From the NCBI GenBank assembly GCA_037349315.1, contig JBAIAC010000003.1, positions 12,400,501 to 12,464,500 of the forward strand: a stretch of DNA of 64,000 nt. Direction: 5' to 3'. Made by a program: the position numbers and the translations under genes. Each line of letters begins with the position of its first letter. The stretch's first letter is position 1. Positions 11,488 to 23,533 of the stretch are shown here, one piece after another. The notes beneath the pieces are model-generated. The model saw only the letters and a program-made list of their open reading frames with translations, made no database searches and had not been told where the DNA came from. Source of the DNA: Chelydra serpentina (lineage: Eukaryota; Chordata; Testudines; Chelydridae).

Positions 11488-11527
11488 CCAGATATTTAAA
11501 AGAAAAATATTTCTTTTAAATATCTGG
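11488..11527. repeat. Perfect AT-rich hairpin, 18-bp stem
   Basis: CCAGATATTTAAAAGAAA (11488-11505) is exactly complementary to 11510-11527, with four loop bases between them. A partial CCAGATA follows at about 11538. The stem would be weak (mostly A:T). It is too short for a typical microRNA precursor and belongs to no repeat family that I recognise. Confidence 0.85.
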
Positions 11528-12140
11528 TATTGCATTCCAGATAATCCATCAGGGGATGGACACTTTAAGAAATAATAAATACATCAAATAAATAAATCTC
11601 ATTTAACGTCGTAATACAGTGATGAAGGCCAAAAGTTTTAGACTGAAAGTAGTTTCTCATGTCTTCTTATTCACTGTCACTATCCTCCATTTACTGGAAA
11701 CTGACTTTCCTCTGTGATGAGCCATATTTCCTTGTTCAAAAGCCCACGGTATCCAGTATATTTAGTAATTTATCATCATTTGAGTCATATATAGTTCGCA
11801 AACTGGAGCTTTTAATTTAAACTCTCATTTTACACAACAGACAAAATAAAGTTCCCAAGAAAGTATTTAGAAGAGCAATGCAACCACTTAAATAATTAAC
11901 CTTCCTTTGCAGTTCACTGTGATTGGCCATAGGAAGAGAGCAAAAATCAAGATGAAAGAGAAACTAACAAACTTGCGGTCCTGCCCAAATTCTCTCTCTG
12001 CATTCATTGTAGTCAATGGCTTATAGGGAATTCAGTATTGCCAACCTGATATATTCAAAAATCATGAGATTAAAAAAAATCTCATGACTTTAAAGCCAAA
12101 CAACTTTGGGGATCTTTTTATTGGTGTCATAGTCTATACT

Positions 12141-13004
12141 AAGGGTAAGCAAACTTTTTGGCCCTAGGGCCACATCAGGTACAGAAATTGTATGGAGGGC
12201 AAGGTAGGGAAGGCTGGGGAAGGCTAGGTATCCCCAAACAGCGAGGCGTGGCCTGGCCCCTGCCCCCTATCCAGCCCCCGGGAACTCCCATCCCCATCCA
12301 ACTCCCCGTGCTCCCTACCCCTGACTGCCCCCTGGGACTCCAGCATCCTATCCAAACACCCGTGCTCTCTGCTCCCTGACCACCCCCGGGACCGTCGCCC
12401 CTATCCAATCTCCCCTGCTCCCCACCCCCTGACTGCCCCCCTATCCAACCCTCCCCGCTCTCCTTGCCCCACGTTACCTATGAGGTGGGGGAAAGGGGAG
12501 GCTCAGTCCTTTCCCTGTGCATTTCCCCTGCTCGTTTGGCTGCTCTCCCTGGCAGTCGGGCCGGGTTCGCTCCCTGTCTGGGCTTGGCTGCTGGGGAGAG
12601 GGGCCAAGCATGCCTGGGGTGGAGGGGGGCCCTGGCTTGCTCTGCCCCTGTCCCCGGAAGCAGGGTACAGGCCCCTTGACCACCCCATTGCAACCCCCCC
12701 AAAACTCCCCCTGATCTCTGACCGCGCTGCCCTGGAGCACCAAGTCTGGCGGCGCTATAGCCGTGCTGCCTGGCTGGAGCTGCAGCTACGCTGCCCAGGC
12801 ACTAGGGGAACTGTGACTGCGAGGGAGGCAGAGAGGGAGGGGAGCAGAAGGGGAAGGGCCAGCGACTAGCCTCCGCACCGCTCACTGCACTGCTGCGGAA
12901 TTGGGCTACCCTGTCCTGACCCCGCTCCCTGGCAGGAGTTCGGGAGCCAGAGGGAAGGGTCCTGCGGGCCGGATGTGGCTCACAGGCCATAGTTTGCCCC
13001 CCCT
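12141..13004. mobile_element. GC-rich non-autonomous DNA transposon-like element
   Basis: The left end reads AAGGGTAAGCAAACTTTTTGGCC ending in GGGCCACAT. The right end reads ATGTGGCTCACAGGCC then AGTTTGCCCCCCCT, an imperfect inverted match. TCTATACT precedes it and TCTATATG lies just after, possibly a worn 8-bp duplication. The ~860-bp body is very G+C-rich against an AT-rich background and repeats CCCCTGCTCCCCACCCCCTGACTGCCCC-like units. The overlapping open frames in it come from composition and are not genes. A partial relative is at 14652-14841. Confidence 0.6.
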
Positions 13005-13466
13005 CTGATCTATATGGTTCATATTTTCAAACTTTTCTCTGCAACTATGAGGGCTAGAAACTTACATTTTAAATGAAAGCGGAGATTCTCTCGTAACACA
13101 CATGAACCCAGGAGCTGTGGCTTTAAGAAAAATACCAAATATTGAAAGCTTACAAAATTCAGAGAGTTGGGAACAGTGGAAATTTCACCTGAATCAGCAG
13201 TGCAGGTTGAAGCCTTTATTTGTAGCCTATAGCGTCATTCACACGCACTATCCCAGAGTTACACAGGTTGAAAAAAATGCAGCTACCCAGTAAAAGTTGG
13301 TAAGCTTTTCGGACAGCTTTTCGTTTACCATGTGCCTGCAGGGAGCCGTGATCCGGGCTGGAAGCTCTGGGAACAACTGTAGTACAAATAAATAATAGTA
13401 CTGTAGATGAAAGATGTGCTTGTGGCATACCAGTGCATAGAAGGTTGGTTAAGTCAATAACTATAA

Positions 13467-13735
13467 TGAGCACCACTCACAATACTATCTTTAAGGCTTT
13501 GATGAAGCAAAGCTCTGTTGGCTGTCAGAAAGGAGGGCAAAGCTGCTCTTTAATTTTTATTGTGCTTGTAACTTGTGGCAGAGGCACCTAGCACTTAGGA
13601 TAGGTGTGTCTATTTATTTTTATATAAATCCTAAAACAATAAAAGAGATCCCCGTTTATAGCCTTTTTACGACTTGCACAGAAACGTAAGGTGCATGGGG
13701 CTGGTTCTGTTACCCAGTAGTCAAATCACCAGGTA
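13467..13735 (+). repeat. Unnamed repeat, copy A
   Basis: Segments such as AGCACCACTCACAATACT, CTTTAAGGCTTTGATG, TATAAATCCTAAAACAATAAAA, TTATAGCCTTTTTACGACTT and TTACCCAGTA occur in the same order and strand in 18330-18490. The pair looks like two diverged copies of one element. I cannot name it. Confidence 0.4.
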
Positions 13736-14651
13736 TAAAAAACTATCCGAACGGAATGTCAATGCTTCTCACCCTGTGAGTCACCATGGAAGATGCTGGG
13801 GAAAAGAATCTGTCCCAAAGCCTCAACCTGGAGACAGTGCTTTTAAAAGCAACATTTACACAGAACTCTTTGTTTGTCACTTGCAACACAATTGCAACAA
13901 AACAATAGTATGCTTTTTCGGGGAGTGATTCAAAGCTTATGAAAATCAAGGGAAAGTTTAGTGCTGATACTAATGGGTTTGGAACCAGGCCCTCTGAGCG
14001 TACATCTCTTTTTTTTTTCCTGCGGGGAGGGGGGAGCTTTTTTAATTTTGTAAAATAATGGTTTAACTGGATGCATGCACTAAATCTAGCAGAGTAGTTT
14101 CACCTGCAATTTTCAGGTGTCCGCGTGGATGTGTGATGCTCTGGTCAGTGATTCAAAAGGATTTTAAAGTCTCCCATGAGAGATTTTACAATTTACCTTT
14201 GGAGCCATTACTATGTGACGCTGCTTTCAGTAACACTCCCTAAAATTACACATTTACCGAACATACCCTTAGGGCTGACTGGTCTCCTCCTCTGGAAAAA
14301 GGAATGAGATGGTGTGAGCAGAGTGATCGAAAACCAGGAGAGCAACTTGAAATGCAGCAGGCCATTGCTCATGCACAAGTGTACGTGTCAGAAGGAGTGG
14401 GGCACATGGAGACAAACACCGGAGGAACACCCGCCCTCCAGCCCAGCCCTGGGCAATACAAGAAGCAGCAGGGCAGAGTAACGCCGATACAGACCCACCG
14501 CCCCCAACTCCACACACAGACAGACACCACCATATGGAATCGGTAGAAGTCAGGAAAAATGCCCCTCAATATTTCCTTGGGCTTAGCGTCTCCCTGGGCA
14601 GTAATGACCTTTCCTGATACTGTACTTGGTAAACTGTCAGCAGCTAGAGCA
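13736..14651. other. No recognised gene or repeat
   Basis: Ordinary mixed sequence. Includes a short T-run (14008-14020). The open frames at 14269-14776 on both strands overlap each other and show no domain. Confidence 0.5.
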
Positions 14652-14841
14652 GCGATGGGCAAACTATGGCCCGTGGGCCACATCCGGCCTGTGAGACTGT
14701 CCTGTCCGGCCCCTGAGCTCCCGGCCAGGGAGGCACCCCCTGGCCCCTCCCCTGCTGTCCCACCGCAACACGCCACCGCGTGGGCAGCGCTCTGAGGCGG
14801 GAGGGGGGCTGTGCGCTCCGGCGGGGCTGCGCGCTCCGGGG
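14652..14841 (+). mobile_element. Partial copy of the GGGCAAACT GC-rich element
   Basis: Begins GATGGGCAAACTATGGCCC then GGGCCACATCCGGCC, matching the left end of 12141-13004. It continues with G+C-rich sequence and stops near 14841 without the opposite terminal repeat. Truncated and non-coding. Confidence 0.65.
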
Positions 14842-14844
14842 TGA

Positions 14845-15145
14845 ATACCTCACAATCTTTAATGAATTCACCTTCACAACACCTGTCTGAGGCATGGAAG
14901 TGCTGTTATCCCCATGATACAGATGGGGAACTGAGGCTCAGAAAGGCCAAGTGACTTGCCTAAGGTCACACAGGAAGTCTGTGGCACAGCATGGAATTCA
15001 ACCTGGGTTTCCCAAATCCCAGACTATTATTATTATTATTATTAACTGTTTGTATTATCATAGCACCTAGAACTCCTGTCATGGACCAGGATCCCATTGT
15101 ACAAACACAGCTGTACCTTCCCTCTAACCACTGGGCCATGCTCTC
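14845..15145 (+). repeat. MIR-like SINE, interrupted
   Basis: CTCACAATCTTTAATG, GTTATCCCCATGATACAGATG, GGGGAACTGAGGCTCAG, AAGTGACTTGCCTAAGGTCAC and CCTGGGTTTCCC follow the order of the amniote MIR consensus. The element then breaks at about 15024 and resumes as CCCTCTAACCACTGGGCCAT (15120-15139), the expected MIR end. The intervening 95 bases are a separate insertion. Confidence 0.7.
15024..15119 (-). mobile_element. AAT-tailed short repeat inserted in the MIR
   Basis: Begins with (TTA)n, i.e. an AAT tail on the minus strand. It continues with TATCATAGCACCTAGAACTC, CATGGACCAGGATCCCATTG and TACAAACACAG. On the minus strand this matches, block for block, the repeat at 50911-51020. Non-coding. 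I leave the family unassigned. Confidence 0.6.
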
Positions 15146-18100
15146 GGGGTACAAGCTTTGAAAATAAACAATATGCCTTTTATTTCCACCTTAAGTTTGA
15201 CACCAAGATCTCATCCTTGATGGACGTGACAAATGAAACAATGAGAGAGTCCCATTGCACCCACAGTGCTGCAAACCCTCACCATTTTATCATGGGCATG
15301 TATTGCAATATGGGATGTTTCTGTTAAAGCCCTACCTCCTGGAGCTTTCTTTTTCTTTTTTTTTAAAGGGAAGTCTCTAGCCCCCATCACTGCAGAGAAA
15401 AGCTTGTACACGTATGACCCCTCAAGGCAAACACCTCAGAAGGCAAATAAAAAACCTCCAACATTGATCATTTCTTTTAAATCTCATGACGGCTAAGCCA
15501 ATACCGGCTCTTTGGGGGACCGGACTCCTGATTTTTGAAGGCTTGGAGTTGGCACCACTGACAGAAGCCCAGTTTGCTTTGTAAGCTGCCCCCCTGCACA
15601 CGACTGGCCATGGCTGTGCTCCTGGGGACAAACCAGAGTCAGAAGCTGGAGTCTAGGGTCCACAGAAAGGTCAGGTCTGGAGCAGAAGCAAGCAGTCTGC
15701 ATCACTGCTCTGAGAGCTCCGCATGCCGGCTTCCTGGTTCATACACCAGCATGACCCAATCAGTCGGCTGCAGGGGGCCATCACTCAGGCCCCCCTGGGC
15801 AATATGTCCTGCAGTGTCTAGCTTCACAGGGTCCTCCAGCAACAACCCAGCATGAACTTCATGGCAATGCGGATGCATCAGCAGCCTAGAACCACCACAG
15901 TCCCAGGTTCTAGTCCTGCAGCTCCTTACAAAGAAGTGGGGAGGAGATAAGACTATGGCTCCTCCCTCCACCAGCCTGCTGAGCTGGTCGGCCACAGAGG
16001 GACGTGCGTGCTGATCCCCTGAAACGGGATGACACCAAACACATACCACCGCATCATTCATGCTGGAGAGTTCCAGGAGGCAATTACGCTCACTGAGACA
16101 GCTCCTGGAGCCACACTAACACTATACAACCCAACTGAGCCCTTTAATTAGACCAGACAGAGCTCTGTATGGGCCGGACCCTCCACTGCCCTGTGCAGCC
16201 ATTTACACTGGTGCAAGTGTAGTGTGCCGCAGTATGGAGAGCTGTAGTCACATGCCACAGTCCTTTGCACCTGTGAGGTAGGTTCGCAACACTCCCATTC
16301 TGCTGCGGCTAAGAGACCACACTCCCTTTTCACAGGCGCAAGGCAGAGGAGAAGCAGAGCTCTTGCTTGAAGGGGGAAAAAAAATAAAAAACCAAAAGCA
16401 AGCTGCTGGGTTTTCCGGGCTGTAGCAATTGCTGTTTTAATTCCTCTAAAATCCAGTCAAGTAGGCTTTGTCCCAAGCAGTTCTTTTAAAAGGTTACCAC
16501 CAGCTTAACTGAATGAAATCAGAGTCTGCAACGGCGAACAATTCTCCAGAGTAGTACTTGTCACTAGACTGAACAAATTCAGAGTTAGCAACCAGCTACC
16601 ATTGCCTATGCAGCAATAATCTTCAACACTGGCCATCTTGTCTCTGAATCCACATAGTTATGCACTCTCAGACAGGTCCTCATTTCTCCACTCCTCACCA
16701 TTCGCCCCCCCCCCCCCCCCCGCCAAAAGCATCATATAGCCTTTTCTCTACTGCTTACAATTTTTTTTATTGTAAGACGAAAGCCAAGCAATTAACCTGC
16801 ACCCAATCTGCTCTAATTGGTTATAAATAAAGAAACACCAGCCTGTTTGCAAGTACAATAGCTTTGCTGTCCATTCATAATTTAGCATGTGCTACTTCAC
16901 TCCTAGGAACACCTTGGTATTCAGCTACTTCCCTTTCACTGGCACCCCATACCCTGACCTTTTTTATTTTAGAAACTGAATGGCCATTGTTAGTGTCCCC
17001 TGCAGCTGGAACTGACACAGTAACACAGTAATACTCTCACCAGATTTAATGACAACTTTTATTAGATGCTAGCGGCATGCCAGGCTCTTTCTGGTGCCCT
17101 TATCTCAGAAATACATTTGCCGTTGCCCAGCCAGTGAGTACAAAAGCATTTACTCCTCATATTAAAACATGCTCCAGCTCTGTGTGAAACGGGGTCAGGT
17201 ATTTATTATTCATTACCATCGCAGGCATTTTTAGGGCATTCATCACCGTTTCACAAGGATGCATTTTCCATGGGTTAAAGTTGGGCCTGTCCATTCTCTC
17301 CAATAAAATGGAGCAGGTATGTTGCTAACCACATTTTTCTTTGGTCCCTAAGCACATGCCCAAGTCTTTCATTACTACAGAGTAAGGTCCTGACGCCGCA
17401 AACTGTTGGATTTTTACATATCCACTCCGGGGCAGAAAAACTCAGAAGTGACTCAGAAAACGGTGAAGCCATGGAGCTGCTGAGGCATCATGCTACAAGG
17501 GGGACAATCTCACGTTGGCCTTCTCATGGGGCAGGGGACATGGCCCTCCAATCCCACAAACATTGCAAGAACCACTGGAATTTCCCAGTGCATACATCTA
17601 GGATATCTGCATGGAGAGGGGGCCCCGCTGCACCAGTCTTCTCCCCGCATGGCAGCATAACTTTGTTCGGAGCAGTGTGCTCACCCAAGCCGGTGCTACA
17701 TGAGCCCCTTCTGAGGGTAGAGTGTAGAGAGCAGGCTGTTACACACGTTCATGCTGAAAGCTTCAGCATTAGTGCCGATGGGAAATTCCACGGGGCCTTC
17801 CTTAGGGGAATGATGCCATGTAGAACAGCCATGCCCTTGCTACACCTACCATCCTCCATCCTGAAATATGGTATGTTCCCACCCTGCATCTCTCAGACTA
17901 GGCAATTAAGGAAGACTTTATTGCCCTGCACACCTGAGCCTGCTCAGTTCTTAACTTGTTGTCCCTTAAAGAAGAAACCTTCCAAACTGACTGATTCTCT
18001 GCCCTCTCCCCACCCCAAACGTACACTACTGATGTAGAAAGGTTTCCCAGGTGCAGGTGGGGTAATGATGTCATTGAATCTCCTCTCCCTACTTCCACCC

Positions 18101-19444
18101 TGATGGGCCAATTCTGGGTGGCATTGGTCTGTGCCCATTTCAGAGTACCCACCTTCAAAAGCAGAAAGGGCCATCTGTGCCTTAACATACAAACACTGGG
18201 TAGAGTCTTAGAAATCTAGTCAAACATTAGTTCATTCTTTCTGTCGTGGCATTGTCCTCACCTCGCACAAAGGTGACAGTCAGACTTTATCAAATGTAAT
18301 GCTTACCCTTACAGATAGTATTGTGACTGGCACTCACTACAATCACTGACTTTAAAGCCTTTCATGCCTTGATGTATAAATCCTACATAAATAAGCACAA
18401 TAAAATAAATCCCATTTTATAGCATTTTACAACTTTGGGCAGATGAGGCCCAATTCTTGGTTACCCAGTACATTGTGTGATCAAAAACATACCTTTCCTA
18501 GCAGTGAAGACAAGGCCAGAGCTGAATAGCAGCGGCAACCTCAACACGAAGCAAAGAGATTCATCACAACCTAGGTTAACTTTTCACAAAGGTAGGCAAC
18601 AATCTTTGCACCGTTGTTTCTCAGCACTACTGAAACGCACTTCAATCAGCACCTCTTAACAGAAGCTGCTTTAAAAGGCAGGTCTCAGCTCTTCAGAGCT
18701 GCATACTTCCATGAAAACAGTCATTTTTCACCCAGGTTTGCTATCCAAAGGATTCTCTTTGAGAGATGATGCCCTCTTGTAGATGCATGTTTCTAAGCCA
18801 CCCTTTTGGTAAACGGGAAAAAATGGTTCCAGTCAGGAGAAGGGGCAGAAGAATCACAGCATCAGGGCAACACAACAGCTCTTCTAGTTATGTTCCGATC
18901 TCAGGCATCTAGCCTCTGATTTCTTTCTCCATCTAAAGGCTGCTATTTTGGAAGGCCATCTATCTGCAGTCAGAGAAAAAGGACTTCACAATGGTGAAAT
19001 AGAAACCAGAGCCTGAAAAAGGTCACTGTACTACGTGCTCACGCTGCCAATAGCTTGCTCTGTCCATATTTAGTTCCATTTTGTCAGTAAGACATGGTTT
19101 TAACTTTCCAGATAGCAATGTACTTTTTAAAATGTGGTAGACATCACTTAAAAAAAAAAAATCAGACTCAATCTAGATGGCAAGTGTTCCCATCCACAAG
19201 ACACCTACAGGCTCAGGCTAAACCCAATTGTCATGAAGTCACTTCTACACGAGTTGTAACTTTCAAACGTAATCACGTGGCCCAACATTTTAATGAAAAG
19301 TAAAGGGCACAAGTTAGAAATGAGGGGTCTGTCCACCCCTATATTTGCTCAATATTTTTGCCCTAGAACCCAATTTTTGAACTTGGCTGCATAAAGCTAG
19401 GCATCTAATCACCTGTTGAAACTGCCTACATGCAAACAGGTGCC
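15146..19444. other. No supported gene; isolated simple repeats
   Basis: Contains a 17-base poly(C) run (16705-16721) and copy B of the unnamed repeat (18330-18490). The longest open frame outside LINEs is here (17471-18037, 188 codons, plus strand). Its translation has no domain or repeated pattern that I recognise, and no splice or promoter context supports it, so I treat it as chance. Confidence 0.5.
18330..18490 (+). repeat. Unnamed repeat, copy B
   Basis: Collinear with 13467-13735 (GGCACTCACTACAATCACTG, CTTTAAAGCCTTTCATG, TATAAATCCTACATAAATAA, TTATAGCATTTTACAACTTT, TTACCCAGTA). Copy A has extra sequence in the middle. Confidence 0.4.
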
Positions 19445-19712
19445 TAAGGCCTTGCTTACATGAGAAAGTTTCACTGGTTTAGATAACAGTGTGGTTTTAA
19501 GCCAATTTAGCAAACAAGAACAAACTCTGTGCAGACACTTTGCTTTAAGGATGGCTTATTTGGGTTTTGCTTCACTCGCATAGGAAGAGACTTAAGCTAA
19601 ACCAAAACAACCCACTCTTTACCCAAAATAAAAGTGTCCACATGGGGTGTGGCAGTGGTTTAGAATCAATTTTAGTGAAACCAATACAGCTTTCTTGTGC
19701 AGACAAGGCCTA
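19445..19712. mobile_element. Non-autonomous DNA element with TAAGGCCTTG ends
   Basis: The left end reads TAAGGCCTTGCTTACATGAG, AAAGTTTCACTGG. The right end, read on the other strand, is TTAGGCCTTGTCTGCACAAG, AAAGCTGTATTGGTTTCACT. These are diverged inverted ends of at least 35 bp. The ends resemble those of 24688-25426 (AGGCCTTGGCTACACTT). About 268 bp, non-coding, no clear target duplication. Confidence 0.65.
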
Positions 19713-20647
19713 ACATTAACAACCAACTCTCCAAAATGAGCCTCACATTACCAGAGAAAACTTTGATCTGACTTCAACCTCAAAATTACCTGTTTTTCTT
19801 TAAAAGATCCCTGGAAGCAGAAAAAAAAAAGAACAATATACGGGTAACTGATGGGGCATGAGCACTAGGACTGAAAATAGCAAAGACTGTGGAGTAGGGC
19901 TGTTCCTGAACCTGGTGTGAAACTGGGGTGTTCATCTTTCCACTAATTTTGCTTGTACGGTTTCACACGTGTTTGGTATGCACTAAGAACTGAATGCTCT
20001 GCACCAGCTCTAACAGAAAGCTTGGAGAACATAGCAAACGCACTGAAGTGAATGAATGAGACAGTGCTGAGTGGAGAAATGGAAGGTCTAGGTGCTATTT
20101 AATGAACAGATGATTAAAGTGTTATAAAAGGGTCAGTGGTATCCTTCTGTGGAGCGCTGCTGCAGATTGTAAGCCAGGAATGGAGAGGCAGATGAACTGC
20201 AGCTCTTGCCTTCCACAGATTCCAAAACGTGCATGCACTGCAGCCCCCCCACTTGAGAATGGGGCACAACAATCACCCCTCTACGCGGGGTTGCAGAGAT
20301 ACCACATATTTAGAATGGGTTTCAGATCTGGAGTGAGCCAGCCTTGTTCAGCTTTCCCATTTCACACAGGAAAGTGGGCAGTGACTCTCGCCAACAAGGA
20401 GCCCCAAAAACACAGCTTGAAAGGAATGTTAATAAAACAATTCTGAGCTGCCCAGACGCAGCAACGGGAGCTCTAGGAATGGAACCACACCACGGAAACA
20501 ACTTGCTTCTCCGTTATGTGTTTAGAGATTTCCTTAAGCATCATACACGATGCATATGAGACATGAACTGCCATCTATACTCTGTTATGGAGACTGTGTG
20601 CCTGGCAGAAACTCAAAAGGGTAAAGCTTCTTAGTCTTAGATCCATG
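19713..20647. other. No recognised gene or repeat
   Basis: Ordinary sequence. Two overlapping short frames (20180-20446 and 20344-20559) have no recognisable features. Confidence 0.5.
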
Positions 20648-20880
20648 ATAAAAACATAGGAATTGCCAGACTGGATTACACCCAAGGTCCATTTAGTCCT
20701 GAATTCCGTCTCTGACAGTAGACAGCACCAGATGCTTTAGAGGAAGGTGCAAGGATCCTGGTAACAAACAATGATGGGATAACCAATCCCCTATCAGTTA
20801 GTGTTTGGCTCTGACCCCGCAGATATGAACATGATAATGAAGACGCTTTTCCTTCCCCGAACACAGCAAAGCTGAACATA
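20648..20880 (+). repeat. Dispersed amniote repeat (ACATAGGAATTGCCAGACTG type)
   Basis: ACATAGGAATTGCCAGACTG, AAGGTCCATTTAGTCCTGAAT, CTGACAGTAGACAGCACCAG and AGATGCTTTAGAGGAAGGTG match in order a repeat common in turtle and crocodilian DNA, which opens with a similar 'ataagaatggccatactgg' stretch. It is often grouped with CR1/L3-like sequences; I do not commit to that. Diverged, non-coding. Confidence 0.6.
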
Positions 20881-21849
20881 TTTTAATGGCAAAAGAAAGC
20901 ATCTCTGAGGACTGGCACAGGAAATTTGCCAACCTTTTCTATTGAGAGATTTCAACTATTTCTTCTGGGGGTCTATTTTAAGATTATTTCAGTGACATTC
21001 CTTAACAGGGATTACATTATGTTTCAATTAATTTTGTACAACATTATAATTAATCGTTTGGTGCTACCCTGGAAAAAATGCTAGCCTGTTAACAATTCAG
21101 ACATGGTGCAAACTGATCAGCTCTATAACCGAGGTGGAAGAAACAAGATTAAAAATGTTTGGCGTTTCCTTCCAGGGCAGAGGAAGGCAGTCTGTTTGGA
21201 CAGTTTCTCCTTTAAGGAGGAACAGGTTACAGAAGGCTCAGGGGCTAAATACCAATAAAGTCTCCCTTAATTAACTGGTACAAGAGGCTCAGGGTAGGAA
21301 TATACCCTGGCGTTCTGAATTATACGTATGCCCATGCATGCACACAATACTCAGGGCTTGAAAATTTACCTGGACATATTCTCAAGCAACTATTAGCTTT
21401 AGCCTCAGGCAAAAATAGCTGAATCACCAACCCCACACGATTCCATACGCGCCTTTTTCATTTATATTAGCAACGCTTCACATCCACCACAGCCCTTCCT
21501 ATGCCCCCCCATATAAATTAATTCTCCTGCTCCCCCACTCACTTTGATAACCCGCCCAAACAAATCACTGCCCACTCTGACCACCACCTCTGGCCAGGAC
21601 TTCTTTCTGCTGCCTTCCTGGGTAGGCAAAAGGCCCACTGCCCCCCGCCTCCAACACTGCGCCTTGACTCAGTTCTACCCTCCCCTTCTCTTAAAGAAAC
21701 AGCACCTGATCTGCTTTGCATCTTTGGTCTGCTCCCTATCTCCACACTTTCTTGCCAGAGAAGGAGCCAACTTCCAGGCACGCTGGTTTTTCAATAACCA
21801 GATACTTAGACCAATAAAGAAAGGAGCGGACGAATCCAGACCTCACTTA
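20881..21849. other. No recognised gene or repeat
   Basis: AT-rich, then C-rich sequence at about 21490-21620. No supported feature. Confidence 0.5.
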
Positions 21850-22028
21850 GAATCATTGAATATCAGGGTTGGAAGGGACCTTAGGAGGTCATCTAGTCCA
21901 ACCCCCTGCTCAAAGCAGGACCAATCCCCAATTTTTGCCCCAGATCCCCAAATGGCCCCCTCAAGGATTGAACTCACAACCCTGGGTTTAGCAGGCCAAT
22001 GCGCAAACCACTGAGCTATCCCTCCCCC
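21850..22028 (-). mobile_element. Turtle tRNA-derived SINE (Cry/PolIII type)
   Basis: Read on the minus strand it begins GGGGGGAGGGATAGCTCAGTGG with an A box, has the B box GTGAGTTCAATCC, keeps the full middle (CCATTTGGGGATCTGGGG then CAAAAATTGGGGATTGG), and ends GGACTAGATGACCTCCTAAGG ... GATATTCAATGATTC. Full-length form. No clear target duplication. Confidence 0.93.
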
Positions 22029-23026
22029 CCGTTGCCTTCAGTGTGAGATGATCAGGCCCATAGAGGGATCCACCCTCTGAGTATCTCCAACTGAAAACAT
22101 TCAGATTCCCTTAGCTATTCAGCAGGATCTTACGCATCCGAGTAGATCACAGATCCCATGGAACTGTGCAGCGTGCTAACAGCTCATTCACTGAATGGCA
22201 TGGTGCTGTGTGATATGAACTGAAGCCAAAAACTGGAGTGATTACAAAAGGGTTGGCTTTCATTTTTATTAATGAGACTCAGTTTTCCACCACTTTAATA
22301 GGCCACACTATGGCAAGACTACATGAGAAAACTCTAGGGGAATTCTTAGACACAGACTGTCATGTAATCTTGCTTATTCCGCAACTTGGGTGACTGTCAA
22401 GGTCAAGCAGACATGATTGAATCAACACCTCCTTTTAAAATCTAAACCTAATAATAAAAACACACGTCTTTCTAAAACTTTGAACAATGTGACAGCAAAT
22501 AACTCATACTCCAGAAACCTCGCTCAACATCCAGTGCAGAAGTGCACGTGTGTTAATCATCTGTAACTTTGTAGCAAATTAAGGCTCAGCCAGTAGGACT
22601 CTGCAAAGTGATGTGCTACCAGTAATTCCATAAACAGCTCCTGCAGAAATGATCTTCTTTCATTTGTGATAAAGCTTCTGTCTTAGGAGTGCATGTGCTT
22701 ACAGAGTACAGGGAGGAAGGAATCTGCTTTTTCCTCCCATTCAAACAAACCCAGTTTCTTCAAGCCACGAGAAAGGAAACAGGCAACACCAACAAGTGTG
22801 ATTCACTGGATACATTTACAGCCCATTCCTGAAATAATATATATAGAGTCTATTGATGGTCTACCCTGGACTTCAACATGTGACTTTTGAAATGGATTGT
22901 GGGGTAAGACATTCCTTTCCCTGGGAATTTACTTTGGAAATATCTGACTCTGGAGTATTTCCATTGCAAAAATATTGTGCTCCATCCTCAGCAGATCTAA
23001 ACTGGCATATATCTGTTAAAGTCAAT
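22029..23026. other. No recognised gene or repeat
   Basis: Ordinary mixed sequence with only short frames. Confidence 0.5.
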
Positions 23027-23114
23027 TGGCCAGATACTCAGCTGGTGTAAATCATCATAACCCTGTTTACTTCAAAGGAGCTGCACTGATATACTCCAGC
23101 CACGGATCTGGCCC
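23027..23114. repeat. Short palindromic repeat (GGTGTAAATC type), copy 1
   Basis: GGCCAGATACTCAGCTGGTG at the left pairs with the right end CCAGCCACGGATCTGGCC. The middle has TTTACTTCAAAGGAGC. Related copies are at 23654-23713 and 61156-61219. Confidence 0.6.
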
Positions 23115-23399
23115 ATTGTCCTGAAGTATTTTTATGAGCTCCAGGGCTCAGTCATCTATGATAGGAAAGTCTGAACAGTATCCATAGCAGCAGGGAAGCC
23201 ACCATAACCTTCCCTTCCATTTGATGATGGAGTTTTAACCAATAGTTTCTGGAAACCACCAAGAGCTTCTAGCACATCACCAATTCTGTAGAGAGTGTAT
23301 TTATGCTACTATATTTCATAAGGTACCTTGACAAAGTATCAACATTCGCTCCTTAGAGAAAATAATTTAACCCCCTTACACCAGACATCAAAAACTTTG

Positions 23400-23533
23400 A
23401 TGCATGCGATGAAGTGGGTTCTAACCCACGAAAGCTTATGCTGAAATAAAATGTGTTAGTCTCTAAGGTGCCACAAGTATTTCTTTCTTTCTTTTTGCTG
23501 ACACAGACTAACACGGCTACTACACTGTAACCT
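23400..23533 (+). mobile_element. Hairpin repeat, copy 2: one arm only, 13-bp flanking repeats
   Basis: Begins at GATGAAGTGGGTT..., the position that is the apex of the palindrome in copy 1, and runs through ACCCACGAAAGCTTATGCTG, TTAGTCTCTAAGGTGCCAC and GACACAGACTAACACGGC to the 3' end CTACTACACTGTAACCT. The 13-mer ATCAAAAACTTTG is present at 23387-23399 and 23534-23546. One arm is thus missing exactly to the apex, while the flanking repeat is perfect. Confidence 0.85.

Noticed and set aside
12158..12990. Several overlapping open frames on both strands
   Set aside because: They lie inside the GC-rich transposon-like element. Low stop-codon density follows from composition, and translations are Pro/Gly/Arg-rich with no domain.
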